Below, in pieces: positions 41,945-50,571 of a stretch of DNA of 64,000 nt; positions within the stretch are counted from its first letter, which is position 1; each line of letters starts with the position of its first letter. The position numbers and the translations under genes were made by a program. The DNA lies in assembly GCF_003048875.2 (NCBI RefSeq), contig NZ_CP049264.1, forward strand, positions 806,001 to 870,000, read 5' to 3'. The notes under the pieces were generated by a model that worked only from the letters and a program-made list of their open reading frames with translations, was not told where the DNA came from and did not search any database. This DNA comes from Campylobacter concisus. Lineage in GTDB: Bacteria > Campylobacterota > Campylobacteria > Campylobacterales > Campylobacteraceae.

Positions 41945-42016
41945 AATTTGTAGTCTAGTAAAAGCCTAAAATACGAGCTAAATTAAATTTGGCTCCATTG
42001 TTAGTTTGGCTTTTTC

Positions 42017-42223
42017 TTATTTTTGCTCTTTGTATTTTAAAATTTGAGCGTAAATTTCATCTTTTAGTTTTAATTTTTCTTTTTTCAAGGCATCAAGCTC
42101 AGAGGCTTGCGCTGCTTTGCTATCTATCTTTTCATTTAGCTCGTCATGCTTTTTGCAAAGTGCGGCAAAATGAACATCAGCTTTTTTCAACTCATTTATG
42201 AGATCAGTGTATTCGTGTAACAT
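42017..42223 (-). CDS. Small DUF465/YdcH-like coiled-coil protein
   Basis: The 68-residue, highly charged helical protein has the DUF465 pattern (HEYTDLINELK, HDELNEKI, LDALKKEKLKLKDEI). I chose the ATG at 42221-42223 because AGGAG lies 7 bases before it; a longer frame upstream has no ribosome site. In C. jejuni a protein of this kind also lies beside rpmB. Function unknown. Confidence 0.8.
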   Translation of the reverse strand: MLHEYTDLINELKKADVHFAALCKKHDELNEKIDSKAAQASELDALKKEKLKLKDEIYAQILKYKEQK

Positions 42224-42340
42224 ACGTAGCTCCTGTAAAAAATTTATAAATTTTAACAAGGCTTTGTAAATGTTTGGCTATCTAAATTTAGATCTATAAA
42301 AGCTTAGTGTTTAAGCCAAATTTATCACAAAATGCAAAAA

Positions 42341-43471
42341 CTAAACGTATTTTAGCTCTTCTGGCTTATGCTTGCTCTTTACTAGGCGTTTGGTTAGTCG
42401 TATGCCATCAACTGTGCCGATGACTAAAAGCTTTGTGCCTGTGCCAATTAGAGTGTCACCATTTGGCATCGGGATAAATTTGTTATTTATGTCTCTAATG
42501 CCTACCACGTCAGCATTTGTGATATTTCTTAGGTGCGTCTCTTTTAGTCTTTTAAACCTGATCCAAGAGTAGTCAGGCACAAGAATTTCTTCTATGTCGA
42601 TAGGCGAGCTTTTTGTGTATAAAAATTGCTCGAGTAAATTTTCCATATCAGGTCTTACGCTCATGGCACTTAGACGCTGTGCGACTAGGCGAGATGGGCT
42701 GACTACGTTATCAGCACCAAGTTTTTTAAGCCTTTGTGTGTCATCTTCACTGTCGGAGTTTGTGATGATATGGTAAGGTTTTTTGCGGCCTATCTCTTTT
42801 TCATAAAGTCTAACAGATGCGATAAGTGCGATATTATCAGCAATATTTGGGCTAAGAGTGATTAGTCCTTTTGCGCTTGATAGATGGGTTTTTAAAAAGG
42901 CGATTTGAGTGTGAGGCTGAGCTTTTATGAAGTATGGATACTTGTAAATTTGAGCTATTTCTGCGATATCTTCTCTATCATCAACCACTACAAATGGTAT
43001 GTGATTTTCACGAAACTGAGCGCTAAGCTCGATCGTGTAGAGGTTGTGATAACAAATAACGAAGTGATTTTTTAGTCTTGCGATCTTGTAAAGCATGCGC
43101 CTTTCCTTTAAAATGCTAATTAATGTGCCTCTTTTTAGAACTTCTACAACGATACCGATCGATAGCGTAAAAATGATGAAGCCAACAAGGATAAATGTTA
43201 TAGTAAAAATTCGCCCCTTTGGAGTTATGGGCGCAACTTCGGTAAAACCGACCGTCGTGAAGGTCATACCTGCTTGGTAAAAGGCATCTATGAGAGAGAA
43301 GTTATCTATAAAGATATAACCTAGTGTTCCAAAAAGTAACAGTAGTACCACTGAAATTAGTGGAAATCTAAAAGGTTTTAGTTGTTCGTAAAGCTCAGTA
43401 TCTAGGCTTATTTCTGGTTTTGCAGAGTTTGACCAGTTGAGGAATTTTAAAAGTCTTGAGAGAAAAGACAT
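42341..43471 (-). CDS. Potassium channel with RCK (TrkA-N/TrkA-C) domains
   Basis: Two membrane helices (about 36-53 and 85-110) flank a pore loop with the filter TTVGFTEV (about 71-78); typical K+ channels have TVGYG. An RCK domain follows (NHFVICYHNLYTIELSAQF, about 132-150; ADNVVSPSRLVAQRLS), then a TrkA-C domain (LRNITNADVVGIRD...GDTLIGTGTKLLVIG). It resembles MthK/Kch-like ligand-gated channels in length (376) and order. The GF-for-GY change occurs in some functional channels, so selectivity for K+ is likely but not shown. It is upstream of the DUF465 gene. Confidence 0.88.
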   Translation of the reverse strand: MSFLSRLLKFLNWSNSAKPEISLDTELYEQLKPFRFPLISVVLLLLFGTLGYIFIDNFSLIDAFYQAGMTFTTVGFTEVAPITPKGRIFTITFILVGFIIFTLSIGIVVEVLKRGTLISILKERRMLYKIARLKNHFVICYHNLYTIELSAQFRENHIPFVVVDDREDIAEIAQIYKYPYFIKAQPHTQIAFLKTHLSSAKGLITLSPNIADNIALIASVRLYEKEIGRKKPYHIITNSDSEDDTQRLKKLGADNVVSPSRLVAQRLSAMSVRPDMENLLEQFLYTKSSPIDIEEILVPDYSWIRFKRLKETHLRNITNADVVGIRDINNKFIPMPNGDTLIGTGTKLLVIGTVDGIRLTKRLVKSKHKPEELKYV

Positions 43472-43493
43472 AAATTCCTCTTCATTTTATCTC

Positions 43494-43685
43494 TTAGTTT
43501 GACTGCTTTTTCATAGTTCTTAGAGTAGAAGCAGCAACTTTTATTCTTCTTGTTGTGCCGTCTTCTAGAGTAACACGGATAGTTCTAAGATTTGGTAAAA
43601 ATCTTCTTTTAGTTTTATTGTTGGCGTGGCTCACGTTGTTGCCTACCATTGGTCCTTTGCCAGTTATCGCACATCTTTTTGACAT
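43494..43685 (-). CDS. rpmB: 50S ribosomal protein L28
   Basis: The 63 residues start [24 protein letters not shown] and continue with KRRFLPNLR, the standard L28 pattern, without the zinc Cys pairs found in some versions. It is monocistronic or first in a transcript with the K+ channel gene, 22 bases downstream. Confidence 0.97.
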   Translation of the reverse strand: MSKRCAITGKGPMVGNNVSHANNKTKRRFLPNLRTIRVTLEDGTTRRIKVAASTLRTMKKQSN

Positions 43686-43836
43686 TTTTTTTCCTTATAA
43701 ACAAAAATTTCTGCTGATTTTATCTAAACAAAACCAAAGTATTGCTTAAAATGAAGATTTATATTTATAAGTTTTGTTGATTTTTTATTTAATTAAGGCT
43801 AAAATAGCCCCAAAATAAAAAATCGGTAAAACAAAA

Positions 43837-44583
43837 ATGCTAACTAAAAATCAAATAGATGAAATTTCAAATTTTATCTATAAAATGCCCGATGCTTTTT
43901 ATGAGTGCCAAAAGCACTTGGATGAGGGCGACATCACTGCTGCTATGGAGCTTTTTAGGGGTAGTGAGACTTTTAAAGCGTACTTTGCTACGATAGTAAA
44001 TTTAGGCGATTTTGGCGTTCAAAACCACACTAGAGATATCTATGCGATGGCTTATCCGCTAGGCATAGACAACCTAAAAATGATAATTTGCTCTTATTTT
44101 GTTTTTATCAAATCTCCAAAAAGATATAAAAATTTTGGTGTAAATTTACACTCGATGATGGAGTTTAATGCCAAATTTCTATCTGACTGGAGCAAACTTC
44201 TAAACTATCTTGGGCTAAAAAATCAAAAAAATTTGTTTCTAGCTGCCTACGCGCTAATTTTGCTTATATTTTGCGAGCTTATCTTTTTGAAGTATCCACA
44301 CTCGCTTAAACATATCGTTGGCTTTTCTGATATGAGCTTTGATAGGATCTTGCAGCGAAGGTTTGATATTTCGCTATTTGGAGTACTTTTAAAGCTTGCA
44401 GGATGGGATAGCGACAGGCTCAATAGAGAAGAGGTTTTAGTTTTAAAATACTTTAAAATTTTGCTCTCTTATGAGGCAAGCACTGCTAAATTTTTTGACT
44501 TTGGCATAGATAGGATCACCGATGTTAGCGTCCATGCTTCGGCTGATATGGTTATAAATTTAAAAAAGGCTCTTAGAAAATGA
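43837..44583 (+). CDS. HDOD-like signalling protein
   Basis: The 248 residues are mostly helical. Alignment by eye to HDOD domains is reasonable: ISNFIYKMPDAFYECQKHL for the LPALPxV start, AAMELFRGSETFKAYFATIVNLGDFG for the DPALxxxILRLANSAYF region, and IYAMAYPLGIDNLKMIICSYFVF for the IxxAIxxLGxxxL region. HD metal ligands are not evident, as in most HDOD proteins. These proteins act as scaffolds in regulation of motility, biofilm or the cell cycle. The stop overlaps the next ATG by 4 bases, so the two are coupled. The assignment is by pattern only. Confidence 0.6.
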   Translation: MLTKNQIDEISNFIYKMPDAFYECQKHLDEGDITAAMELFRGSETFKAYFATIVNLGDFGVQNHTRDIYAMAYPLGIDNLKMIICSYFVFIKSPKRYKNFGVNLHSMMEFNAKFLSDWSKLLNYLGLKNQKNLFLAAYALILLIFCELIFLKYPHSLKHIVGFSDMSFDRILQRRFDISLFGVLLKLAGWDSDRLNREEVLVLKYFKILLSYEASTAKFFDFGIDRITDVSVHASADMVINLKKALRK

Positions 44584-45953
44584 AAGTAACTTTTGAGGGC
44601 TCTTTAGCCATTGTTAGGCCATTTGGATTTTTAGAGGTTAATATCACCCCTTCAAGCATCAAAAAGGCCGAAGTAGAGCAAATTTGCGCAAGGCAGATAA
44701 GCGCCATTTTGCTTTCATTAAAAAATGTCACATTTTTTAGCCCACTTTGGCTAAATAGCACATGCGAGCACCTCTCAAGTATCGCTAAGCAGATAGGTGC
44801 TGAGTTTGCAGTCTGCGACTATGATGATACTTTTTACGAGCTTGTCGCAAAGACTTCAAAAAATATTTTGAGATTTTCACTCTTTGAAAATGAAAAAGTT
44901 GCGACGCTATTTTTAAATGATACTTTAGCAGATAGCAGCGAAGCCATCGTGATTTATAACAAAAACGAGCAGTATAAAGACTACATCAACTCGCTTTTGG
45001 AGCAAAAGTGTTACAAGTGTAAATTTGTAAAAAGCGTAGAAGAATTTAACGCCGCCAAACAAGCTTACAAATACACCATTAGCACCCTAAATCACATCGT
45101 TTTAGGCAAAAAAGAGTTTAGCACCTTTGTAAGAGGCGACGTTGTCATTTACAAGGCAGCAGGTCTTATAGATAGCTCTTTTGTGCAGAAATTTGACTAT
45201 AAATTTCACGAAAGGTTGCAAAAGGTAGGCTTTAAATTTTTTGTTTTTTGGTCTGATTCGGTTGGCGCTTTAAATACCATAGGTGCTAGCTTTTTGATAA
45301 AGCTATCTGAGCTGAGCCAAAAAAGTGGCGCTATAGTGGCAATTTGTGGCTTAAATGAGGGCAACATCTCAGAGACACTTGCGTCAAATTTAAAAGCGGC
45401 AAAGATACTTTTATATAAAAAGATGGATGACTTTTTCAAAGATGACTCGACGCTTTATTTTAAAAAGCGCCTTATCGACGTTGAGCCCACAAAGATGAAT
45501 AAAAACTTGGTTGAGTTTTTGCCACTTGTGATCTCAAGTGTCACAGACGTGCTCTCGCCTTTGATAGAGAGTGAAATTTTATGCCTTGATGCGAAGATCA
45601 GCAACTTTAATGTAGAGGGCGAAAATGACTATTTGCGGGCTTGCGTGCTCTTTTATGGCGACGTACAGATGAGAATTTTGCTTGGTGTTAAAAAGGACAA
45701 GCTTGGTAAAATTTGCTCTATTTTTTCAGATAATGGCGATCTGGAGTGTGGCTGTTTAAGCGGATTTTCTCAAATTTTTAGTATCATTGCAAGCAAAATT
45801 TTAGACATTTTCATCGAGAGAAATTTAAAGGTAAAACTTAGCAACTTTAAATTTTTCGAAAATGAGATGTTTTTCGACAGAGCAAGCAGTGGAATTTTTG
45901 CCACATTAAATGCAAAAGAGAGCCAAACTGGCGTGATTTTTATAAGTAAATAA
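44580..45953 (+). CDS. Tandem STAS-like plus CheX-like protein
   Basis: The 457 residues look like three modules. Residues about 1-90 read as a STAS-like fold (GSLAIVRPFGFLEVNI, AILLSLKNVTFF, LSSIAKQIGAEFAVCD). Residues about 170-290 repeat this with VRGDVVIYKAAGLIDSSFVQ and GASFLIKLSELSQKSGAIVAICGL. Residues about 310-450 resemble CheX/CheC-type domains (EFLPLVISSVTDVLSPLIESEI, SGFSQIFSIIASKILDIFI). No membrane segment is present. It probably senses or relays a signal together with the coupled HDOD-like protein. I know no characterised protein with this order; the family calls are by eye. Confidence 0.6.
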   Translation: MKVTFEGSLAIVRPFGFLEVNITPSSIKKAEVEQICARQISAILLSLKNVTFFSPLWLNSTCEHLSSIAKQIGAEFAVCDYDDTFYELVAKTSKNILRFSLFENEKVATLFLNDTLADSSEAIVIYNKNEQYKDYINSLLEQKCYKCKFVKSVEEFNAAKQAYKYTISTLNHIVLGKKEFSTFVRGDVVIYKAAGLIDSSFVQKFDYKFHERLQKVGFKFFVFWSDSVGALNTIGASFLIKLSELSQKSGAIVAICGLNEGNISETLASNLKAAKILLYKKMDDFFKDDSTLYFKKRLIDVEPTKMNKNLVEFLPLVISSVTDVLSPLIESEILCLDAKISNFNVEGENDYLRACVLFYGDVQMRILLGVKKDKLGKICSIFSDNGDLECGCLSGFSQIFSIIASKILDIFIERNLKVKLSNFKFFENEMFFDRASSGIFATLNAKESQTGVIFISK

Positions 45954-45962
45954 GGATTTAAA

Positions 45963-46610
45963 ATGTACGTTGCACCTAGTATTTTGTCGGCTGATTTCGG
46001 AAATTTAGCAGCTGAGATAAGAGCCATTTGTGAGGCTGGGTGCGATCTGGTGCATGTTGATGTTATGGATGGGCATTTTGTGCCAAATTTAACCATCGGG
46101 CCAGTCGTGGTAAGTGCCGTTGCAAAGGCTGCTACAAAGCCACTTGATATTCATTTAATGGTTGAAAATAACTCATTTTTTGCTGACCTTTTCTTGCCAC
46201 TAAAACCAAAATTTCTAACCTTTCACATAGAAGAAGAGAAGCATCCAATGAGGCTCATCGATCACATCAGAAAAAACGGCGTAAGTCCTGGCATCGTGCT
46301 AAATCCGCACACGCCAGTTAGCGCGATCGAGCATATCATAGATGAAGTCGATATGGTGCTTTTAATGAGCGTAAATCCCGGCTTTGGCGGTCAGAAATTT
46401 ATGCCAGTCGTGCTTGAGAAAACAAGGGCGCTAAGGGAGCTAATAGAGCGCAAAAACGCCAAGTGTCTCATCGAAGTAGATGGTGGCGTAAACGGACTAA
46501 ATGCGCCTGATCTTGAAGAGGCTGGAGCTGATATCTTGGTGGCTGGCAGCTATATCTTTTCATCAAATTCTTACGAACAAGCCATTCGCGCCATAAAGCT
46601 TGAGTTTTGA
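45963..46610 (+). CDS. rpe: Ribulose-phosphate 3-epimerase
   Basis: This pentose-phosphate enzyme interconverts ribulose 5-phosphate and xylulose 5-phosphate. The TIM barrel has ILSADFGNLAAEI, HVDVMDGHFVPNLTIGP with metal ligands (about 32-48), LDIHLMVEN, LLMSVNPGFGGQKF and EVDGGVN. The length of 215 is normal. It follows the STAS/CheX-like gene by 9 bases and overlaps the exonuclease gene by 4, so the whole set from 43.8 kb may be one transcript. Confidence 0.96.
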   Translation: MYVAPSILSADFGNLAAEIRAICEAGCDLVHVDVMDGHFVPNLTIGPVVVSAVAKAATKPLDIHLMVENNSFFADLFLPLKPKFLTFHIEEEKHPMRLIDHIRKNGVSPGIVLNPHTPVSAIEHIIDEVDMVLLMSVNPGFGGQKFMPVVLEKTRALRELIERKNAKCLIEVDGGVNGLNAPDLEEAGADILVAGSYIFSSNSYEQAIRAIKLEF

Positions 46611-47410
46611 AACCAAAAAAACAGCGTTTAGAAAACAGCATTGAAATTTTAGCTAGGCAAAATTTGGGCTATCACGAGTTTATCTTGAAATTTAGCGATA
46701 TCGAGGAAATTTCATCGCTCATTGACGTGCGCGACCTTGATATGTGGCGAACTCTCGGGCTTGACATCACTAGAAATGAAAGCAACGAGATCGAGCTTGG
46801 CACGAGATTTAGAGATATAAGCGAGCAGGAATTTTGCGTGGTTGATATCGAAACGACTGGTGGCACGACAAATGGTCAGATCATCGAAATAGGCGCCATA
46901 AAAATGAAAAATGGCACTGAAATAGAGCGCTTTGAAAGCTTTGTGGCAGCTAGTGTGGTGCCTGAAAATATCACTGAGCTAACTGGTATAAGAGCGAGCG
47001 ATCTAGTCGGTGCGCCAAATTTGCTAAACGTGCTGGAGCGGTTTAAAATTTTTCTGGGGACTAGCGTCTTTATCGCGCACAACGTAAATTTTGACTACGG
47101 ATTTATCTCTCATAGCCTAAATGAGATCGGCCTTGGCATACTGCTAAACAGAAAGCTTTGCACTATCGATCTTAGCCGCCGCACGATCGCTTCGCAAAAA
47201 TACGGCCTTGGCTCGCTAAAAGAACTTCTTGGTATAAACAACACCCACCACAGAGCCCTAAATGACGCGATAGCAGCAGCTGAAATCTTTAAAGTCTGCC
47301 TCACACGCCTGCCTTTTAGCATCCAAACTACAGAGGATCTTATAAGCTTTAGCAAAAATGCCCCAAGCGTAAAGCTAAAACCAGAACCAGTTTTAAAAGC
47401 TTTGGAGTAG
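46607..47410 (+). CDS. dnaQ: DnaQ-type 3'-5' exonuclease (epsilon-like)
   Basis: The DEDDh exonuclease core runs from FCVVDIETTGGTTNGQIIEIGAIK (about 83-106) through HNVNFDYGFI (about 165-174) to HHRALNDAIAAAEIF (about 216-230), with the catalytic Asp, Glu, Asp, His and Asp present. An 80-residue N-terminal extension has no known domain. It may proofread for DNA polymerase III or act in repair; the order rpe-dnaQ is shared with C. jejuni. The TTG start overlaps the rpe stop. Confidence 0.88.
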   Translation: MKPKKQRLENSIEILARQNLGYHEFILKFSDIEEISSLIDVRDLDMWRTLGLDITRNESNEIELGTRFRDISEQEFCVVDIETTGGTTNGQIIEIGAIKMKNGTEIERFESFVAASVVPENITELTGIRASDLVGAPNLLNVLERFKIFLGTSVFIAHNVNFDYGFISHSLNEIGLGILLNRKLCTIDLSRRTIASQKYGLGSLKELLGINNTHHRALNDAIAAAEIFKVCLTRLPFSIQTTEDLISFSKNAPSVKLKPEPVLKALE

Positions 47411-47460
47411 GGCTCGTATAAATTTAAGCCACTTGGCTGGGAATTTAGAAATTTGATTTA

Positions 47461-47677
47461 GCTATGACCTATTTAAACGAGATCGCCTATCTTTTTGCGG
47501 TTTGCGATCATTGTGTTTTCAATAGCGTCACGATCTATCGCCCTGCAAGCGCCGATCTTTGCAAAATCCATAAAACAACGTTGCCGTTGTGATAAATTTC
47601 TCGTGAATTACTGTTTTTTGTATGCGTAAAATAGCCAAGCCGTCGCTACTGATGACGCAGTTTGCTAGGTGGGTTGC
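47461..47677 (-). pseudogene. lpxD: Relic of an lpxD internal segment
   Basis: Read on the minus strand, this stretch follows the intact lpxD from about 17070 to 17275 base by base with scattered changes and small indels. Shared words include CTAGCAAACTGCGT, AGCGACGGC, GCATACAAAAA, GGCAACGTTGTTTTA, GATCGGCGCTTGCA and GATAGATCGTG. Stops and frame changes make it non-coding. It is a decayed duplicate, or the remnant of a second lpxD allele, about 30 kb from the working gene and in the opposite orientation. Confidence 0.8.
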
Positions 47678-47730
47678 TTTTGTAGCAAATTTAGAGCTTG
47701 TACCAATGTGAAAATTTACTTTTGCTAAAA

Positions 47731-48035
47731 GTGCAGACTAAATTCGGAGTTAAATTTAGCCTTTTAAGCGATGACGAGCTTTTGGCTAAATTTCAAAGCA
47801 TTGCGTCAAATGTCAAGGAGCTTAGGCAGTTTAAAAAGCAGAGCAAAACGCCTATTTGCGTGGTAAAATCAAAAATTTCTGCGTGGATGCGACGAGCAAG
47901 GACGAGCTGGAGGGCTACACGCGTGGCTGGCCTATGCAAACTGACTGCAAGCGCGAAGTGGTGGCTAAGCTTATTAGGCGTGGCGTAGTAAAAGATGAGC
48001 CAGAGCTGTTTCATAAATTTGAGATATTTGGGTAG
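47731..48035 (+). pseudogene. Frameshifted remnant of an unrecognised gene
   Basis: Two consecutive reading frames both look like real protein. The first is VQTKFGVKFSLLSDDELLAK through LRQFKKQSKTPICVVKS; after about 47870 the frame shifted by one continues as NFCVDATSKDELEGYTRGWP, then CKREVVAKLIRRGVVKD, to a TAG at 48033. An A-rich run at the junction is the likely site of the indel. No start codon with a ribosome site is visible, so the 5' part is missing as well. I do not recognise the family. Confidence 0.55.
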
Positions 48036-48068
48036 GTTTTGATCGCTGTAATGTTATAAATTTAAAAA

Positions 48069-48093
48069 TTAGGCAAGCATATAGCTTGCCTAA
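48069..48093 (-). terminator. Rho-independent terminator after the M20 peptidase gene
   Basis: TTAGGCAAGC at 48069-48078 pairs with GCTTGCCTAA at 48084-48093 around five bases. On the minus strand it follows the peptidase stop and is followed by a T run. Confidence 0.8.
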
Positions 48094-48094
48094 A

Positions 48095-49213
48095 CTACAA
48101 AAGTTTTTTGATAGCTTCAACTATGAGGTTGCACTTTTTGACGACTGAGTTTATCTCTAGATACTCGTTTTTTGTGTGCATGTTGCCACCAGTTGGACCA
48201 AGTCCGTCTATCGTAGGGCAACCAGCCGATGCGCTGATATTGCCATCACTTAGTCCGCCAGCATCGACCCAAGTGACCTTTGTGTCAGTGGCCTTCGCAG
48301 CCTCATCAAAGACTTTTTTGATATTTGGTAAATCTACCTCGTCTATCATCGGCCCTTCTTCGTTTATGAGGATGCGCTCACAGCTCACTTCTGGCACTAT
48401 CGGATGAGATAAAATTTCGTCCATCTTCTTATGTAAAAACTCCACCGAGCTAGCGTGGCGATATCTCATCTCAAATGTCACGCTGGCAAAGTCTGGCACG
48501 ACGTTTTGGGCGTCGCCACCTTTTGTCATTATGCTATTAAATGTATGGCCTGCCTTAAAATCAGTGAGTTTTGAGAGCTCAACGATGAAATTTGCAGCCT
48601 CCACGACAGCTGAACGGCCGCGTTCTGGGTGGTTGCCAGCGTGCGCGCTAACACCACGGAAATTTAGCACATAAGAGATCACGCCTTTTCTAGTGGCTAC
48701 CATCGAGCCATCTTCTCTTGCAGGCTCGACGACTAGGGCATAGCGAGACTTCTTGGCTAGCTCTCTTATGGCGTCTTTGGCGAAATTTGAGCCAGTCTCC
48801 TCGTGAGAGTTTAAAAAGAGGCCGATCTTTAGCTTGCTAAGATCAAGCTCTTTGATGACGTAAAGCGATAGCAGGCTGCCACCCTTATCGTCGATCGCGC
48901 CAAGTGCGTTTATGCGCTCATCTATCTTGCTAAATGGCACATCAGCCTTTGTACCCACAGGAAAAACGGTGTCCATGTGACCTATAAATAAAAAGTCGTA
49001 ACTTTTTGCCTCAAGATCGTTTGAGATGAAAAGGCAAGGAGCGACCTTGTCGGTGCCAAGCTCTATGCTCCTGCTTTTTAAGCCTAAAATTTCGGCTCTT
49101 TTTTTAAACCAAGCCGCAACTTCGTTTACGCCGTCGATACTTGAAGTTGGGCTTTCGATGTCGGTTATCTCCTTTAAATCAGCCAAATATTTGTCTATTT
49201 CACTATCTTTCAT
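48095..49213 (-). CDS. M20-family metallopeptidase (CPG2/ArgE-like)
   Basis: A two-zinc hydrolase of 372 residues: GHMDTVFP (about 77-84, His and Asp), ALGAIDDKGG, HEETGSNFA (Glu pair), VVEPARED, and a dimerisation-domain His in GVSAHAGNHPERG. Such enzymes cleave C-terminal Glu from peptides or folates, or N-acyl amino acids. No signal peptide is seen, so it is cytosolic. It ends a run with the two membrane genes upstream, suggesting that they import its substrate. Confidence 0.88.
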   Translation of the reverse strand: MKDSEIDKYLADLKEITDIESPTSSIDGVNEVAAWFKKRAEILGLKSRSIELGTDKVAPCLFISNDLEAKSYDFLFIGHMDTVFPVGTKADVPFSKIDERINALGAIDDKGGSLLSLYVIKELDLSKLKIGLFLNSHEETGSNFAKDAIRELAKKSRYALVVEPAREDGSMVATRKGVISYVLNFRGVSAHAGNHPERGRSAVVEAANFIVELSKLTDFKAGHTFNSIMTKGGDAQNVVPDFASVTFEMRYRHASSVEFLHKKMDEILSHPIVPEVSCERILINEEGPMIDEVDLPNIKKVFDEAAKATDTKVTWVDAGGLSDGNISASAGCPTIDGLGPTGGNMHTKNEYLEINSVVKKCNLIVEAIKKLL

Positions 49214-49222
49214 CTTTTATCC

Positions 49223-49678
49223 TTATACGAGCAAGCTCATCACAAACATCGCTAAATAGGCATTTATGATGCAAATCCCAAAAAGCACGAGATAGTGTCT
49301 GCCTGGTACTTCAAGCACGCCTAAAACTCGCCCCATGTACTGCACAGTCGAGCCAACTAGCGCCATGCCAGGAAGCAAGACAGCGATATCGTTTGCATTT
49401 AGCGTGCCATCTCCCACAAGTGCGACTAGCACACCTGCCGAGCCGCCCCAGCTCAAAAATGCAGCCATGAAAACGGCTATCGATTCACCTGGAAGACCAA
49501 GTGGAAGCATGATAAATCCCAGAAATTTGCCTATCACGCTAAGCGCGCCAGATACTTTTAAGATGTGGATGATGACAAAGGCCATAAGCACGTTTGGGAT
49601 AGTGTTTTTTACGGCGATGTCCCAGCCTTTTCTAGCGCCCTCTACAAATACGTCGGTTATTAGTTTATTTTCAGTCAT
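49223..49678 (-). CDS. yjiG: YjiG-like membrane protein (Gate domain)
   Basis: The 151 residues carry four to five hydrophobic segments with the nucleoside-recognition/Gate pattern (VFVEGARKGWDIAVKNTIPN, FLSWGGSAGVLVALVGDG, LPGMALVGSTVQYMGR). It pairs with the gene just upstream as YjiG pairs with YjiH in E. coli, where both sit beside an isoaspartyl dipeptidase gene. Here an M20 peptidase takes that place. Transport function is inferred from the family. Confidence 0.8.
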   Translation of the reverse strand: MTENKLITDVFVEGARKGWDIAVKNTIPNVLMAFVIIHILKVSGALSVIGKFLGFIMLPLGLPGESIAVFMAAFLSWGGSAGVLVALVGDGTLNANDIAVLLPGMALVGSTVQYMGRVLGVLEVPGRHYLVLFGICIINAYLAMFVMSLLV

Positions 49679-49681
49679 CTC

Positions 49682-50314
49682 TTACTCCTCATCATCTTTG
49701 ACAAATTTTTTGACATAAAGTCTCATCAAATTTGCTCCAATAATTTTAAAGACAAAGACTATGCCAAGCACCATGGCTATGGTAGCAGTGGCTGTGTTGC
49801 CAGCTTTGTCGGTCACTAATAAAACAGGCGCAAATGAAGATAAGAAATTTGTGATCATCGCACCTGCGCTAAACTGAAACGCTGCAAAGATAAGAAGCTC
49901 TTTGTGTGAGATGAGACCATCTTGACGCAAAAATTTAGCCGTTGAGCTACCTGCGTCGGTGCTTTGTGTGCTTGCTATCAAAGAGATAGAGCAACATCCT
50001 GGTATGCCAATAAGTGGCTTTAAAACAGGCGTTAGCAGTCTTGAAGCTGCGTAAAGTGCATGGTATTTCTCAAAAATAGCGACAAAACCAAGTGCGAGCA
50101 TAACGGCAGGGGCAAGGCTAAGGGCAAATAAAAAGCCACCTTTTGCGCTAGTGCCACTTCCTGTTTTAAACCATTCTGGAAATTGACCTGCTAGTTTGCT
50201 AAAGTCAAAGATGCCACCATAGGTGTTTTGTAAAAAACCTCCAAAGAAAACGATCGCAATTGCAAGAGTGATCGTACCGATGACGAGTTTTTTAGTATCA
50301 CTACTCTCTTTCAT
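49682..50314 (-). CDS. yjiH: YjiH-like membrane protein (Gate domain)
   Basis: The 210-residue membrane protein with about five hydrophobic segments contains GIPGCCSISLIASTQSTDAGSSTAKFLRQDGLISHKEL, the polar stretch typical of YjiH/SpmA-like Gate proteins. It is the first gene of the run yjiH-yjiG-peptidase, with gaps of 3 and 9 bases. It probably forms a heteromeric transporter with the YjiG-like protein. Confidence 0.8.
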   Translation of the reverse strand: MKESSDTKKLVIGTITLAIAIVFFGGFLQNTYGGIFDFSKLAGQFPEWFKTGSGTSAKGGFLFALSLAPAVMLALGFVAIFEKYHALYAASRLLTPVLKPLIGIPGCCSISLIASTQSTDAGSSTAKFLRQDGLISHKELLIFAAFQFSAGAMITNFLSSFAPVLLVTDKAGNTATATIAMVLGIVFVFKIIGANLMRLYVKKFVKDDEE

Positions 50315-50532
50315 AAAGCCTCCTTTGATTTGGGATTTGTTTAAATATTATAACGCCTATGCTTATGTAATATTTAAAATATAAAATTTGATAATTAATT
50401 ATAAAATTTTATGAGTAATTTATATATAAAAATTATTATGCGATAAAAGTTAGCATTATAGAGGCTTACAATGTAAATTTAAAGTATATGAAAATTTAGA
50501 AATTTGGATTTAAGATTTAGGATTTATGGTAA

Positions 50533-50566
50533 AAATGGCTTCTAAACTTAAATTTAAAAGCCATTT
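50533..50566 (-). terminator. Terminator after ppk1
   Basis: AAATGGCTT at 50533-50541 and its complement at 50558-50566 form a hairpin. On the minus strand it ends in a T run just after the ppk1 stop. Confidence 0.75.
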
Positions 50567-50571
50567 ATCTT

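Noticed and set aside
47698..47988. Single 96-codon gene after dnaQ
   Set aside because: The last third in this frame is Arg/Trp-rich nonsense while the other frame is protein-like, so it is a frameshifted relic.
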